A DNA stretch of 64,000 nt from Limnoperna fortunei (GCA_944474755.1 OX104125.1:50889346-50953345), one strand, 5' to 3'. Shown: positions 1 through 12,186, counted from the stretch's first letter. The notes: generated from the sequence alone by a model not told the origin. Numbers and translations: made by a program.

Positions 1-61
1 GTACGGAAGCCTACGGAAGCCCATTAGTGCCAGGGTGGTGTTTTATTTTGTCTAACGTATT

Positions 62-270
62 ATTACTACTTAGCTAACTCGTTATAACAACTTACTAGCT
101 GTAACTCGTAATATCGTTATTTAAGTCGTAATAACGAGTTAGCTAAGTCGTTATAACGAGTTAGCTATGTCGTTAAAACGAGTTACTAAGTCGTTATAAC
201 GAATTAGCTTCGTCGTTATACGAGTTACCTATGTCGTGACAACAAATCAGCTAATTCGTTATAACGAGCT
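62..270. repeat. Degenerate ~22-bp tandem repeat rich in CGTTATAACG palindromes
   Basis: About nine imperfect copies of a unit built from TTAGCTAAGTCGTTATAACG. The core CGTTATAACG is its own reverse complement, so each unit can form a small hairpin. There is no open reading frame of note. It is a minisatellite remnant of unknown function. Confidence 0.75.
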
Positions 271-1909
271 CTGTACAATATTGATTTTGCAGAGTTGAAC
301 TTCGATATCCAGTAATAGTGTCGTTCTTAGATTTGATAGTGACTGTGCATGCCTGTACACTTTCAGCACGGATAGTCTTTACCCGGAAAAGATAACCATT
401 AAAGACTTAGTATCTGTAAAAAATGTTATTTTATCCATTTCATTTTTTCAGTTTCAATAACTGCACATTTGTATAATACCCATTTCAAGAATAATCAGCA
501 CCGTTTGTTGTAGCTCTTTTTAACCACTTAAACAACAATACTTAATTACTTGTGATTTTAAAAATGTTGGCATTCCGGGAATACACCACTTTAAGAATGC
601 AAGAATGTGATTATGTAATATTATAGGTATGTCATTGTCTATGTCATATTTTACTTTCACTTTTGATCCATGTGCTTCCTTTTAACATGTAGTGATTTTT
701 ATGTAATGCCATATGTATGTGTTTGTTTATGTCATGTTTTAAGTCGATAAAAAGCTCACTAGAGCTTATTTTATTTTAAATGTTTTGCATAATCGACTAT
801 AAATAAAGCTTATTTGTTGTATTTGTTGTTTGTGAAGAACCATAGATGCATTTTGTATTCCAAACATATGTGTTTTTTTTATAAATTTTGATACAAAATA
901 AATTTTTTAAAATAAGCAGGAGACTCGTGATGCACTATTAAGTCATTTGAAAAAACGAAAACGTAATTTTATTGTAATGATTGTTACTATGTGTCATCTA
1001 CCTGTAGCTACCTGGGGTATAAAGGTGCACTAATAAGAGACGTTAATTGTATAATATGTTAATTGCAATCACCACAAGTAATAGAGGATAACGTATCCCT
1101 TTGAAGTGATTTTATTACAGTATAAATTTTATAACAACTTGATTATGAATAATTACTCTAATTTAGAAATAAGCATGTCACAAGGTCAGCATCATATTAA
1201 GTTGATGAAAAGGTAGAGATACATGTATTTTTCTAGATATATAGTAAACTACTGTTAGTAAAGACAAAGAAAAACATCTTTATATATTTCATCGTTTTGA
1301 TAAAATGTTATTAGACATACGAGTAAACCTTGTGGATAAATGTTATAATTTTAAATCAATTCGGATTCAAACGGTCATATTCAAAGTTCGAATAAATATA
1401 TGAAGTTGTCGTTTAATTAAAACTAACATAGGTAATTATGAAAAAAATCCATATTTTTTAACAAACATAATATACTAGTCCAGCTTGTTACAAGCGTATG
1501 CAAAACCCGCGTTCCTAAAACAAAAAAAAATATTTATAGAAAAGGTATAAAATTAATTTGAAATAGGAGTGTCTCGTGCATGCAGTTACGCACAAAAGCT
1601 ACATTAATGTAACTCCTTTGAACATTGTTTTATCACGACGGAGCTACATTACTGAAGCTGTTGTACACAAGTTTTAGCGGTTACTGTTTTTGTATCTGTA
1701 GCATGTGATATGAATATCACATCTCCTGTTCAGTGTACTTGTTTATTACTTGTATCATTTAAAGTGCAGATATAAACTACACATAAAATGGACATGTTCC
1801 CAAGGATCGGTTAAACAGCTCATGGGATAGCTGGTGTTCTTTTCTTATAAACCATATGGACTTTAAATAAAACTTTTCTTTATGTTCCGATGTATTCGTA
1901 TCGAAGAAT
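271..1909. other. AT-rich gene-free stretch
   Basis: No ORF above background, no recognisable exon borders chaining into a frame, and no repeat I can name. Poly-A/T runs and short AT repeats only. Confidence 0.5.
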
Positions 1910-1911
1910 AT

Positions 1912-1962
<51 letters not shown>

Positions 1963-2007
1963 TTCATTCATTCATTCATTCATTCATTCATTCATTCATT
2001 CATTCAT

Positions 2008-2038
<31 letters not shown>

Positions 2039-2041
2039 TTT
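1910..2041. repeat. Compound microsatellite (TTTA)n(TTCA)n(TTTA)n
   Basis: An uninterrupted run of TTTA tetramers changes to TTCA tetramers at about 1962 and back to TTTA at about 2007. Translation gives FIYL and FIHS repeats, but that ORF is only a by-product of the tetramer and is not a gene. Confidence 0.97.
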
Positions 2042-2224
2042 TAACTTTTTAACTGACGATTTAATTACAGTTATAATATTTAAAAAAATCAGATCCTCTT
2101 TAATGCAATATTGTATCAACTTGTAGGCATTTTGTTAAGGTCAATGATTCATTAAACGTATTTAAAAACTATTAATGCACAGTTATTATGCTTAGAGCAG
2201 AAAGATTATTTAATGTTGCAGTTA

Positions 2225-2460
2225 ATTAAACGTAAATAACGATGTACATGTAAAATCAAATTGCCCAAGCACTATACGATGTACGATATTACAACAGGAA
2301 AACCATACGGCGAACGATAACACAGACGATAAACCATCTGATGTACGATAAACCAGACGATATACGCTAACATAAACGGAAAACCATGCGATAAACGATA
2401 GAACAAAATATCCACCATACGATGCACGCTGGAGAAAACGATGCACGATATACTATACGT
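2225..2460. repeat. Degenerate ACGATA/ACGATGTACGAT repeat
   Basis: Loose tandem repetition of words such as ACGATAAACCA, ACGATGTACGAT and ACGATATACG. A related shorter patch lies at 4955-5032 (GTACGAACGATGTACG words). It is too diverged to fix a unit length by eye. Confidence 0.6.
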
Positions 2461-2611
2461 TATATATATTTCTATTTCGGGTAGAATGGGCTTTTACCTA
2501 AGTTAGTACATATAAATTATAAATAACTTGTTTGGTCAGTTTTGAAGTTGTTTGGTCAGTTCTATAGTTAAGTGCGGGTAGAATGCACGCTTTTACACTG
2601 CTCTGCACGAT

Positions 2612-2887
2612 TTGCATAATATGGGCGGACGCGGACTGATATATATAGTGTTGACGGGTATTACGGGTATCGACGCTTGCATTAACCTCAAAGAAACGGG
2701 TGTTTTTTCTTTGCATACTATGTCACATGGAGAAGATTTTAGTGAATTCTACAGAATTATCAACAGAAGCGGCTATAACACAATTTACTGCTACGCTGAA
2801 CCAAGCTTGGAACGACAGAAAACCACAATAATTCAACATTTTGAAGATAGTTTGAATGTTCCACATCTCGAAAAGCTACCGGTGTAG
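2612..2887 (+). CDS. Unrecognised ORF beside the DIRS-like remnant
   Basis: A 91-codon open frame with varied, protein-like composition and no low complexity, ending in a TAG about 80 bp before the gag-like fragment of the neighbouring retroelement. I recognise no domain. It may be a further piece of that element or a chance frame. The first codon is unsupported because no splice or promoter context fixes it. Confidence 0.2.
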   Translation: MHNMGGRGLIYIVLTGITGIDACINLKETGVFSLHTMSHGEDFSEFYRIINRSGYNTIYCYAEPSLERQKTTIIQHFEDSLNVPHLEKLPV

Positions 2888-2967
2888 ATGGTTATGATTA
2901 TGTTTTTAAGAAAGAGGGAAATTAAATTCAATATGGCTTTAACGGTGAAAGGTTGCACAAGTAATCT

Positions 2968-3171
2968 ATGTTGGAAAGTTGTTTGAAGTTTGGCAAGTTG
3001 GAAGACGCTTTTGATTTGATCACTGCAGAGAAAGAAGTTATTCGGAAGAGAAATAAGATATTGAAGATTGCAGATAAGCACGGGTGGGACGCCGTTAAAG
3101 AGTACTTGGACAGTCCTTTGGCGGACAACAAAGAAGATTCAGCAGACCTACGTGCCGCTATTTCTTGGTAA
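2968..3171 (+). pseudogene. Gag-like fragment of the DIRS-like element
   Basis: A charged helical segment with FGKLEDAFDLITAEKEV, then RNKILKIADKHGWDAV and EYLDSPLADN. This pattern (rKxlkIAD...GW..V.eYl...LAd) is what I know from the gag-like first ORF of DIRS elements in animals. It ends in a TAA before the AT-rich insert. The preceding start codon is arbitrary, since the frame is a remnant. Confidence 0.6.
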
Positions 3172-3827
3172 AGAGATATAAAAATAAATTGGGGCTATTA
3201 TACATAGTAATAATAAGAACAACATATTTTTTTATTTGAATATACACTTTTCATTCTACAAATACATTATTTTTTGTTAATTGTGTAACGTCATGTCTTC
3301 GGTAGTGAGCAAAATAGTTTACTTGCGGTCCTACGGTTCTTATAAGTACTTTATTTTATTCCTAATATATATTTAGAATTAGCTAGTTGTTCTTTTATAG
3401 ATTGAAAAACATTTTGGTATGTATAAAATAGGTTTATTCGTTTATTATATGCGATATGTAATTTATATTGTTGGTACTGTTAATAATAATCATTATTAAT
3501 AGAATTATTAAACATATTAAAAAACAAACAAACAGAAAAAAAACTTTCGCAAATACGTTTACCTGTAAAATAAATAAATATACAAGATTTTCATGTATAT
3601 GTTGTATTTCTATCCAGTTTATTGAAGTACTAATTATGTTTTTAAGAGCTTATTGCAATAGGACCTTTAAGTATTATGACAGAGTTCGGCCTACTGAATC
3701 ATCAGGATTCTCGCAAAATGCGTCTGTTAGGAGAGGAAATTTTACTCCGGAAGTTTTTTCGTGGCTTTGGCCAATACAGCGATCGGATATCCAAGGAAGA
3801 AACCAGAAAACACCAGAATTCTTTAAA

Positions 3828-3869
3828 TGCTTCTACTGTAATCAACCGGGTCATTTCGCCAGTGCCTGT
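3828..3869 (+). pseudogene. CCHC zinc knuckle of the gag-like ORF
   Basis: CFYCNQPGHFASAC fits C-x2-C-x4-H-x4-C exactly. It sits in a frame open from about 3660 to 3941, followed by PQRG and a serine-rich tail. The frame differs from that of the RT piece, so a frameshift separates them. Confidence 0.7.
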
Positions 3870-4019
3870 CCTCAAAGGGGATCACTCCCTGCAGCTAGTT
3901 CAATCTCATCAGTTCCAAAAGACCTCACAAAAGATCAGTGAACCAGACACAGCAGATATAGTTGAACATTCAACTCCTAGTACGTCTAGTATAAACATTG
4001 ACAGCTTTCAAAGTAGTTC

Positions 4020-4475
4020 AATAATGTTAAGTGTTAAAAGCAATTTAAAGAAACATGTTAGTTTATGGAAAAATAATTTGCATTGCAATAAATTTATTTT
4101 GAATGTTATCAATTTCGGTGACCGGATTCCTTTTCATACCACACCTACGTCTGCGTTTTTGCGTAATAATAAATCTGCACTTCAACATTCGGATTTTGTT
4201 GTACAAGCTATTAATGAACTATTGCAGAAAAATTGTATCAATGAAGTAGATTGTCCTTTTGTTGTAAATCCATTAACAGTATCGGTTAATAGCTCCGGAA
4301 AGAAAAGGTTAGTTTTGGATCTTCGTCATATAAACGAATTTGTTGATAAGATGAAAGTTAAATTTGAAGGTGTAATTGTTATGCATTTAGGTTTGATTTA
4401 ACATCCGGGTATCACCATAATGATATTCATCCTGATGATCAAAAATTTCTAGGATTTTCTTGGATATTTGGTAAC
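4020..4475 (+). pseudogene. N-terminal part of reverse transcriptase, frameshifted
   Basis: The frame shows a helical LKKHVSLWKNN segment, then RNNKSALQHSDFV, VNPLTVSVNSSGKKRLVLDL (the conserved strand region before motif A) and RHINEFV. Near 4380 the frame shifts and continues with FDLTSGYHH, which carries the motif A aspartate, and DDQKFLGFSW. The YxDD motif is absent because the sequence jumps shortly after FSWIFG. It is an RT remnant with an internal deletion, not a working enzyme. Confidence 0.75.
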
Positions 4476-4545
4476 ACACAGTTCAAGAATTATGCCACCG
4501 ATTCAAGATTTTCTAGTATTATTAAACAGTTACCTAATTACGTAT

Positions 4546-4798
4546 AATTTTCTAAATCAGAAAATACAATCAAGAAATACAAATGCTATTTTAAAAAATG
4601 TAAGACTTGGTGCAATTCTAATTCATTACAGTGTTTGCAACCTACAGAAACCACTGTGTCACTTTATATTGGTAGTCTTATTCAGAGTAAATGCAGTGAA
4701 GCAGTCTTATTATCCAATTTTTATGCTGTCAAATGGTTTCATGATTTTCATTTTAAGATAAATCCTTGTTCTAATAAATTTTTGAATCTAATTTAAGA
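4546..4798 (+). pseudogene. Core-binding domain fragment of a tyrosine recombinase
   Basis: One frame reads SENTIKKYKCYFKK followed by TETTVSLYIGSLIQ and FYAVKWFHDFH, the usual N-terminal SAM-like core-binding fold of tyrosine recombinases. The catalytic R..HxxR..Y part is not present. Direct adjacency to the RT piece shows that several kilobases were lost between them. Confidence 0.6.
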
Positions 4799-4799
4799 A

Positions 4800-7680
4800 G
4801 TTGGAATCTTGGCATTTAATTCTTAACAACTCCTTTTTTTCGAAATAACTGCGAGCAACTAAGCCCAGATATTTGTTTTGGCTATCACGCCATTCGCCAT
4901 GGAGTAGAAATAATTGAAATTCGGACGATTTTAAGAGGGAGAATTTTAACGGTACCATATACATGTACGAACGATATACGCACGATGTACGAACGATGTA
5001 CGGATGTTGTACGAACGAAATCGTTAACTTATACGTTCCAGCAGGAACCTATAAATCAACTATTCTTGTCCCAGGTTCCAGGGACTATAATATCAAACAG
5101 CGTTTACTTATCGGGTAAAATATTGCTGTTTGTTTCAATATTTCAATTATAACCAATCGTCAAAACCTAAATATGGAACTAATAGAAATATTAAAAATAT
5201 ATTCATGCGTCATCAGGTATTTTTATTCAAGAACGAACTATACGCATTTTAATTACACCTCATATACAAAAGGTCATTAGACAGTGTATTTTTCGCACAG
5301 TAAGCGTAACATGGGTACTCGATTTTGAAAACCGGTCCCGATAGTAAAGAGTCAAAAAACAGCAAGCAAGTGGTCTAATATCACCACTCTTTGAAATCGT
5401 GATATTCGGTGTAAATAAATAGATAAATCATGTCTGGGAGGGCTATTCGTGAAAAATACCAGTCTCCAGAATCAAATTTCGCTCGCCTAACGACTTGGGA
5501 AATATTTCATCTCTCGGCTGATACTTTACACAAATACCTGTCCTAGACATGATATATATGTTTATAATTTACACAGTTATAACAGTATAGTAACGGATAC
5601 AACCTATTTATTAGTAAGGCGTTCATTCTGCAGTTAATATGTGCTATAAAAATCAGTAATGCTTATCGGAGGACTACGACTTTAACTACAAATTCGTTTC
5701 ATCATGGCAATGGGTCGTGTGTTTCTACAGTGATGTTCTCATCAATTTACCTTAAATCACATTTTGACCATTCAAACGTAATCAAGCATTAGGGACTGTA
5801 CAATATATTTATCTAATGGATGGGTCGATCCAAATCTGGACGCGCAAACAAACTTTTTCTGCTTATAATTAAAAAACAAACAAACAAAAAACAACAACAA
5901 ACAAACAAACAAAAAACAACAACAAACAAACAAACAAACAAAAATAACTTTGTCGGGTGGGAACGTTGTTGAAACTTTGAAAAATATATAATTAAAGTGC
6001 TAAATAAAGTTTTAAAGTTTTAACTGTATTTATAAAAAACAACATAACAAAATATAGACTGTGTTTTTTAACGCATGAATAACTATAATGGTTTATTGTT
6101 TATTTTTCTTAAAAATGGATATGCCTTTTACGGGCTCCACTTTCAGATAAAAATTGCACAGTCCGTAATAAATTTGAGGAACCTGTTGTTATACTTTTCA
6201 TACAAAAAGCTGAATTAAACTAATGAATTTCTCATATAAAAGAGTCCAAAGCATGTTTAAAGCGGCTGTTTTCAAATTCAACTTCCTAACACGCGGAGGT
6301 AACCCATGATGATTAATATCCTTGATATCAAAAAGTAAGCTGAACAAAATTTAAGTTGTTTGTGAAGATGTCATGTCAAAAAGATGTATGAACAAACACT
6401 ACGAATTAAAAGCTGCCGAGGTAAATGAATCTTACAAATGTGGCATAATGGCGGTTTTAACTCCGTTTCAGTTTTAACGGATATACCGAATGTACTATGG
6501 AGTGTTCTTCAAACTCGCGTGTTTTAGCAAACCAATCGGTTTGGTCGTTTTGCAGGAAAGGATATGTCAAACTACATTTTTTTTTAAATCATGATAATGT
6601 TTTACACAAAATATTTATTCATTCAGTTTCTTGGTCGTAATTGATGCTCTAGAGTTTTTGGGACTGTGGGGGTTCAGGACAATTTCACTAAAAATAATTT
6701 GTTATTGATTTTTCTTTAAACTTGCCAATATTTATTAAAAATAATAATAGGGGTTTCAGAGCTTATTTTTGAGGGGCTGAACATTTTCTAATAGATTATA
6801 CCGTGAGAGAAGCGGTTCTAGTCTCACTGCGGCAGGATGTGCTCGACTCCAACCATAATTGGCAACTTTTCCCACCAAATGTTGAGGGTTTTTACCATAG
6901 GTACTACGCCTTCCTAACCAATAAAAAAAACTGAACGCCAGGACATAGCTCAAAAATAGCCAAAAGTGGCGTTAAAAACCAAACAAACAACATGAACGTT
7001 AACATTTACAGACAATATTTTTTAGGGGTTTTTTTAATTAGACGTGAAAAAAACATTTTAATATTCTTCTATTTTCTATTCGTACTAGGACTTCAAAAAT
7101 ATTTTCGTATAAACGTTTCGAGTACCTTATCTGACGTGGATCGAGCATAGTTATCAAATGACCGAATAAACTGCAGAAAATTCGAAAGAAGATAAATAAT
7201 CAACGAGGGTTGAGAAGGTCTAATTCGTTCGCATAACTAAAAGTTGCTAAAGATCGAATGGAATTGGTCCTTCGACTATAGTTTCAACAATAGTATTGCG
7301 AGATTCCGATGATTATTCTTTATTAATTATATTCATGCTGTAATTTATTTATATTGAGTGCTTTGATTGGATGAAAACACTTAAATGGCATCTTCTCAGA
7401 TAACTTATTTATCGATATTTCCTCTGAGCGGACTACTTTCAGTATCCAATGTAAACAAGATGGCGTCCTCCTAGCGTATCGTCAGGGTGAAGGGACAATG
7501 TTTTCTCTGCCTCCAATTAAAATCGATTGAGATTTCAAATAAAATATAATATAAATACAATTTAGTGTTTCATTTTTTTCCTATCAATATCTACAGAACC
7601 GGGATTCCTTTGGTACTATGTTTTGCATATCCCTACACGTTCGGCCTAGGTACGTTTTGAGGTCTAGATGGGTTTCTGTA
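4800..7680. other. Gene-free stretch with a foldback-like element and poly-CAAA
   Basis: No gene is supportable. 5427-5553 has imperfect inverted ends (ATCATGTCTGGGAGGG against CCTGTCCTAGACATGAT) around TCGCCTAACGACTTGG. A similar apex, TTCGCCTAACGGCTCGGTGAA, recurs near 8545-8575. 5870-5945 is a CAAA/CAAC-rich simple repeat. Confidence 0.5.
6766..6990 (+). mobile_element. tRNA-headed SINE copy (old, plus orientation)
   Basis: A diverged copy of the window's main SINE family, in the opposite orientation to most others. It keeps GTCTCACTGCGGCAGGATG, CTCGACTCCAA, the AACGCCA word and ends in AAACAAACAAAC. The tRNA head is mostly lost. Confidence 0.8.
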
Positions 7681-7682
7681 TT

Positions 7683-7822
7683 AACACTGGGTTTTAGGAA
7701 ATAATCAATGTGTAAACTCCGGCGACTCCCTCACAAACTTGACATAAAGTCCTTCGACTTTATTTAGTTTGTGAGTGAGTCGCCGGAGTTTACACATTGA
7801 TAATTTCCTAAAACCCAGTGTT
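7683..7822. repeat. Near-perfect 140-bp hairpin (foldback element)
   Basis: Arms 7683-7739 and 7766-7822 are reverse complements over 57 bp with two mismatches that I count. The 26-bp loop holds its own small stem (ATAAAGT/ACTTTAT). No ORF. It is probably a foldback or MITE-type element, or a recent inverted duplication. Confidence 0.92.
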
Positions 7823-9279
7823 TAATCCTATAATAAAATAGGTTAAGCACTTTTTTTTTCATTAACTATTGACCGGTCACTATTTTACCGCAAACGTCAT
7901 TACATTTTCCTGACATTTCAATAAATGGCTACGGATTGGCTATAGCGGTTTTAAGACATATTTCGGAATTATCGGTACTTTTTGTCATTTTAACGGATGA
8001 TTCTATCAATTGAAAGCACCAAAACATCAGTCGAAAGGTGAATAATGGAAGGACGTTGAGTTAAGTTATATGTTGTCTCTTTCGGTACAATAAAACACTC
8101 ACTGACTGAATATTCGTGGAATAGTAAGTTTATTTTTTCCTTGGCTTCGCCTCGGGGCAATAGCTGCACTTCGAGGAAACGAGAAAAAAAACCTAATATT
8201 CCCTTCATACCTAGTCAATAAGTATACATTAATTTACCTGAGGGCCAGCAAATAAAAAAATACATAATTTGATTACATGAATAGAATTTTACGTGTTTTT
8301 GATTGTTCTGATAACTACTGTTAGGTCATGTTAAATAACAACAGGGCTTAAATGGAATCAACATATAGTTATTATTGTCTGGAATATTGAACTTCATTCT
8401 GATTCGATGCATGTACGCGTCTGTAACCTAAAGTGCTGTTCATCAATTTACTACGATAAAGGATGATTTGTTTGATTTTGTAAATGTGATAAAACAGTTA
8501 CTGCCTTTGATATGGGATCACTATCGGAATTTCTCAGCCCTCAAAAATATATATTCACTTCGCCTAACGGCTCGGTGAATATGACATTTTCTCTGGTTGA
8601 GACATGCCCGATATCGACATATTTCAAGGTCAATAATTGCATATTATTGCATGAATATAATTTGGGTGTTTTTGATTGATCTACAAACTACATCGAGTCA
8701 TGTTAAATGGCAACAGTACTAAAATTGCATATAAATATTGTTTATGTACGCGTCTGTAACACAAAAAATGGACGCACCTGCTGCTACGACATCCAATGAT
8801 TTATTGGTTTTATTCATGTAATAGAACAGTTATTGCATTGTCAAAAAGACAATCCCAATTTAGGGTACACTTAGTCATGTTAGTACGTTCAACAAAACAT
8901 ATTAAGTTAGACGCAGACTGGAAACCGTACATATTACATCAAACATAGAAGTTTTGAGACATTATATAGACAAGGTATTATTAAATTACCGATAACGAGT
9001 TCTATCGTACATGTAACTAAACGAGCAAAAAAGACACCCAAAAAATATAGGAAAACAGGCTGAAGAATTAAATTGTGACTTGCGATAATCAAATGAGAAG
9101 ACTTTGATTTCTAAATTCACTTACTGCTATACGATAATGTCAGCTTCGACGTGCTTGCCTATTTAATTGGTTCAGGAAATATATTCCGAATTTCAATTCG
9201 AAAATATCTCTAATAGACAAATTATATAAGAAATAACACATTTTACTATAGAAGTGAGCTCTTTTTTATTTAGTATTCG
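7823..9279. other. Gene-free stretch
   Basis: No exon chain or domain was found. It contains one small hairpin around 8545-8583 (ATATTCAC ... GTGAATAT) related to the apex seen near 5480. Confidence 0.45.
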
Positions 9280-9283
9280 TTTG

Positions 9284-9520
9284 TTTGAATGGTAATTAAC
9301 ACCAATTTTTAAGCATATCGTGGTGTCCAATTTTTATTGGCGGAGGAAGCCGGAGTACACGGAGACAACCCTAGTCCCTCGGTAGGAAAACTTGCAATCC
9401 TCGTCAAGATTGAAACCGAGTACACTTTACCCGCGTTGAGGCTCAAACCCGCAACATCAGACCATGTAATCAAAAGTCAGATGACTAACTACCTTAACCA
9501 CTCTGCAAATGGGGCCCTTT
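9284..9520 (-). mobile_element. SINE copy, diverged, minus orientation
   Basis: Reading the plus strand: GTTTGTTTGAATGG, GGAGGAAGCCGGAGTACAC, AAACTTGCAATCCTCGTCAA, then the tRNA-like head as TTAACCACTC ... GGGGCCC. It is near full length and clearly older than the copies at 46.1 and 54.9 kb. Confidence 0.85.
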
Positions 9521-9617
9521 GTTTGTTTTCAAATATAACGAACTCTGATTTATATGCATTAACTCGTTTACATGAGCCGTAGACACTTTGTCAAGTGACA
9601 TAGAGTTAATGTTCAAA

Positions 9618-10460
9618 TCCGAAATCCCAAACTCTCGCGCACGAGATTTGAGTGCGGGGGTGTGTAAAGGTGTTAAGAGATATTTCTTTGATGTCATTGT
9701 ATATTTAATATGCCTTGTTTATTTATTACCTGACGCTTAACTTTGATAAAAGGTAAAAATCAAAGACCAACAAAAGACCTACATAATAAGCTGGGAAAAT
9801 GTAAATTAAGATTATGATTTTCATACAAAAATTAGATTAAAAAAACAGTATGTTTTAAAAAAATATCAGTCAGTGGTAAAAATGCAAGGGCAAACAAGAG
9901 AATAATAAATATCTAAAGTCACAAAAGAGATTGAATGAATTTTTATTTATTTTGAGATCTAAAAATTTTCCTGTATAACTATTTTAAAAATTCAAGTTAT
10001 ATTTAGATACTACTTATAGAATGACATTTAAAATACAAAAGATCGTATATGAAGTCCTTAACATAAATTTAAAAAGCTTATCAAAATTTTGCAAAATGTA
10101 GTAATAATTCAATAAAAAATAATTCAGTTCAGTTAAAAAATCATCAGTTTATATAAAAAAAAATCACAAAAGTTAATTATTTCATAAATTGTGTTGCAAA
10201 AATGCGGATCTTCTTCTAACATTTTTGATGGTTTATTTTAAAGTGTGAGAATAGTAAGTTCTTAACAATGTTTACACACATGAATGTTAGTTTTCCGTTT
10301 GTAATTGCAAATCTGTTGAAAAATTTTTCATTAAGTGTAAAAATAATTCTTCTTTGATCTTCCGACGATGCTTGACGGAAAGACACGATAACTGTCGATC
10401 TTACCCCCCTCCCCCCCCCCACCAAAACCCCACAGAACCACGTGACCATGGGATTTTGAT
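9618..10460. repeat. Dispersed repeat, uninterrupted copy
   Basis: The same two segments occur again at 60768-60995 and 62174-62492. Shared words include CATAATAAGC, GATAACTGTCGATCTTACC and CCACAGAACCACGTGA. Here they lie on one continuous stretch of about 840 bp. No coding frame was recognised. Confidence 0.7.
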
Positions 10461-10820
10461 ATGGTCAATAGGAAAGCTGAGCAAACAGAAGTAGTTCCAA
10501 GATTCAGGTCCAAAATTTTGATTGAGGCAAATGTCAACAATTATATGGCACTTGTTAAATGGAATTGCTTGGTCCTCGACTATGTGGACTATATGTACAT
10601 GGAAATAAATTTATTGTAAAATGCGATCACCGGACTTCAAACCAATATTTCAGAAACATGTACAATTTATGAACAATTTATGGCATTTTACAACAGCTTA
10701 ACCTTGAAATTATGGAGTATAAACTTGCGTGCAAATGCAAGTAACAGACGCATTATCGCGTTTTCACTGGAATAGACCCAAATATTTCTGACCAAGTAGT
10801 TTGGAATACTTTGTCAATTA

Positions 10821-11036
10821 CCACATAAGTGGTTTTTTGCGCTGTGGTTTAATTTTCGCTATATTCGAGGTAAAAGTTGGACCGCGAAAATAAAAAACGC
10901 GCGAAATATTGAGACATATGATAGAGTTATTCATTATGTTTTCGGACAGCGAAAATTACATTACGCCAAAATAAACTCACAAAGTTTTTTCAACAAAAAC
11001 GCTAAATTTTTCCCACGCGAAAAATCACTTATACAG
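10821..11036. mobile_element. MITE-like element with imperfect inverted ends
   Basis: The left end CCACATAAGTGGTTTTTTGC and the right end (reverse complement) CTGTATAAGTGATTTTTCGC match over about 40 bp with gaps. The interior is rich in CGCGAAAA and AACGCG words. No ORF. It is a non-autonomous DNA element candidate. Confidence 0.6.
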
Positions 11037-11039
11037 TTT

Positions 11040-11147
11040 TATTGGAGTCGAGCACACCCTGCCCGCAGCCTAAGTGTGTGTTGACAGGGGGCGTTATTAA
11101 TAGAAGCTGTATACCTACCATAACCACTCGACCACAGAAGCCCCAAA
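11040..11147 (-). mobile_element. SINE fragment, head end
   Basis: Keeps ATTGGAGTCGAGCACACCCT and the tRNA-like end ACCACTCGACCACAGAAGCC. The tail half is missing. It abuts the MITE-like element. Confidence 0.75.
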
Positions 11148-11669
11148 CAGGGTAAACAATATAAATAGACAATCGTCCTTAGTAAAAACTTTTATCAAGA
11201 TTGCTACTCATCTCTTTAACGCAAACCAAAATGTAAGCCCAACCTAAGGATAAACTCCAATTCATGTCTTCAGCTCTGCTGATTTTCCATTTAAGTAAAG
11301 GAGGCCTTCATATTTGAGTTCAGAGCTTAAGAAGGGGCAAAATATTAAGGAATATAAATGTTAATGTTACAACGGTAATAAAATATGATATTTTTGAAAA
11401 AAACAACAATGGTTTATACACAACAAAATAACTTTATAACTTCTTCTTAACACTAGAGATGATAACATTATATACAGATGTCCACTGTAACTCTAAGCGA
11501 CTAGACCTAATGGTGTCTACCACACATACATATGTACAGCCATACACACACAAACAACCATACGCTCAAATTAAACATACATGTATAAAAAAATCATTTG
11601 TCGTATTCTACTAGCCAATTTGTTGTATATTAGTAGCCATCTTGAAAAGAATTATAGCAAGAAAACACA

Positions 11670-12186
11670 CATCCTCACAAGTCAGTGTTTCTGTGTCTAC
11701 ATGTGTCCACGAAACCCTGACAAACTTAGATAGGAAATTCCCGGGCTAGAAGATTTTCGTATGACGTCAATCCTTCAAAATATCAACTAATGAAATCGCT
11801 TGAAAGAAGCAAGTGTTTGGCGTTAGTCATTCTTACTCATTCTTGAGTGGGAAGAAAATGTAACGCAACTAATAAATTACACGGTAATAACAAACTATTA
11901 ACACTACTGTACAAAATACACTGATTTTCACATGGTCTATGCAACACATCCTTGTGGTTTATTTACAATCAACATCGGGATATCCCCTAACCAAGTCTTG
12001 AATGAAAGCGAGCTTTTGATTGGCTACATTAAGGTATGATGTAGCCAATCAAAATAGTGACTTCTAGCCCGGGAATTTCCTAGCTAAGTTTGTCAGGGTT
12101 TCGTGGACACACATGTAGACACACACTCACTGACTTGTGAGGATGACACACATGTAGACACAGAAACACTGACTTGTGAGGATGGC
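11670..12186. mobile_element. Element with 83-85-bp terminal inverted repeats
   Basis: The left arm 11670-11752 and right arm 12061-12145 are inverted copies. Both contain GAAACCCTGACAAACTTAG or its complement, and a CCCGGG inner end. The interior is about 308 bp without a supportable gene. 12146-12186 repeats the outer part of the right arm once more. It looks like a non-autonomous DNA transposon with a small tandem gain at one end. Confidence 0.75.

Larger units (their letters stand above)
2940..4798 (+). mobile_element. Broken DIRS-like (tyrosine recombinase) retrotransposon remnant
   Basis: Pieces appear in the order expected for a DIRS element. A gag-like piece with RNKILKIADKHGW and an acidic LADN motif lies at 2968-3171. 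A CCHC zinc knuckle follows at 3828-3869. A reverse-transcriptase start lies at about 4020-4470, and a core-binding (SAM-like) part of a tyrosine recombinase at about 4546-4795. Frames change between pieces, an AT-rich insert of about 470 bp (3172-3640) splits the gag part, and most of RT, RNase H and the catalytic part of the recombinase is missing. It cannot be active. The DIRS assignment rests on the RT start and recombinase core-binding region occurring together. Confidence 0.7.

Noticed and set aside
1890..2126. ORF with FIYL/FIHS repeats
   Set aside because: Pure translation of a TTTA/TTCA microsatellite.
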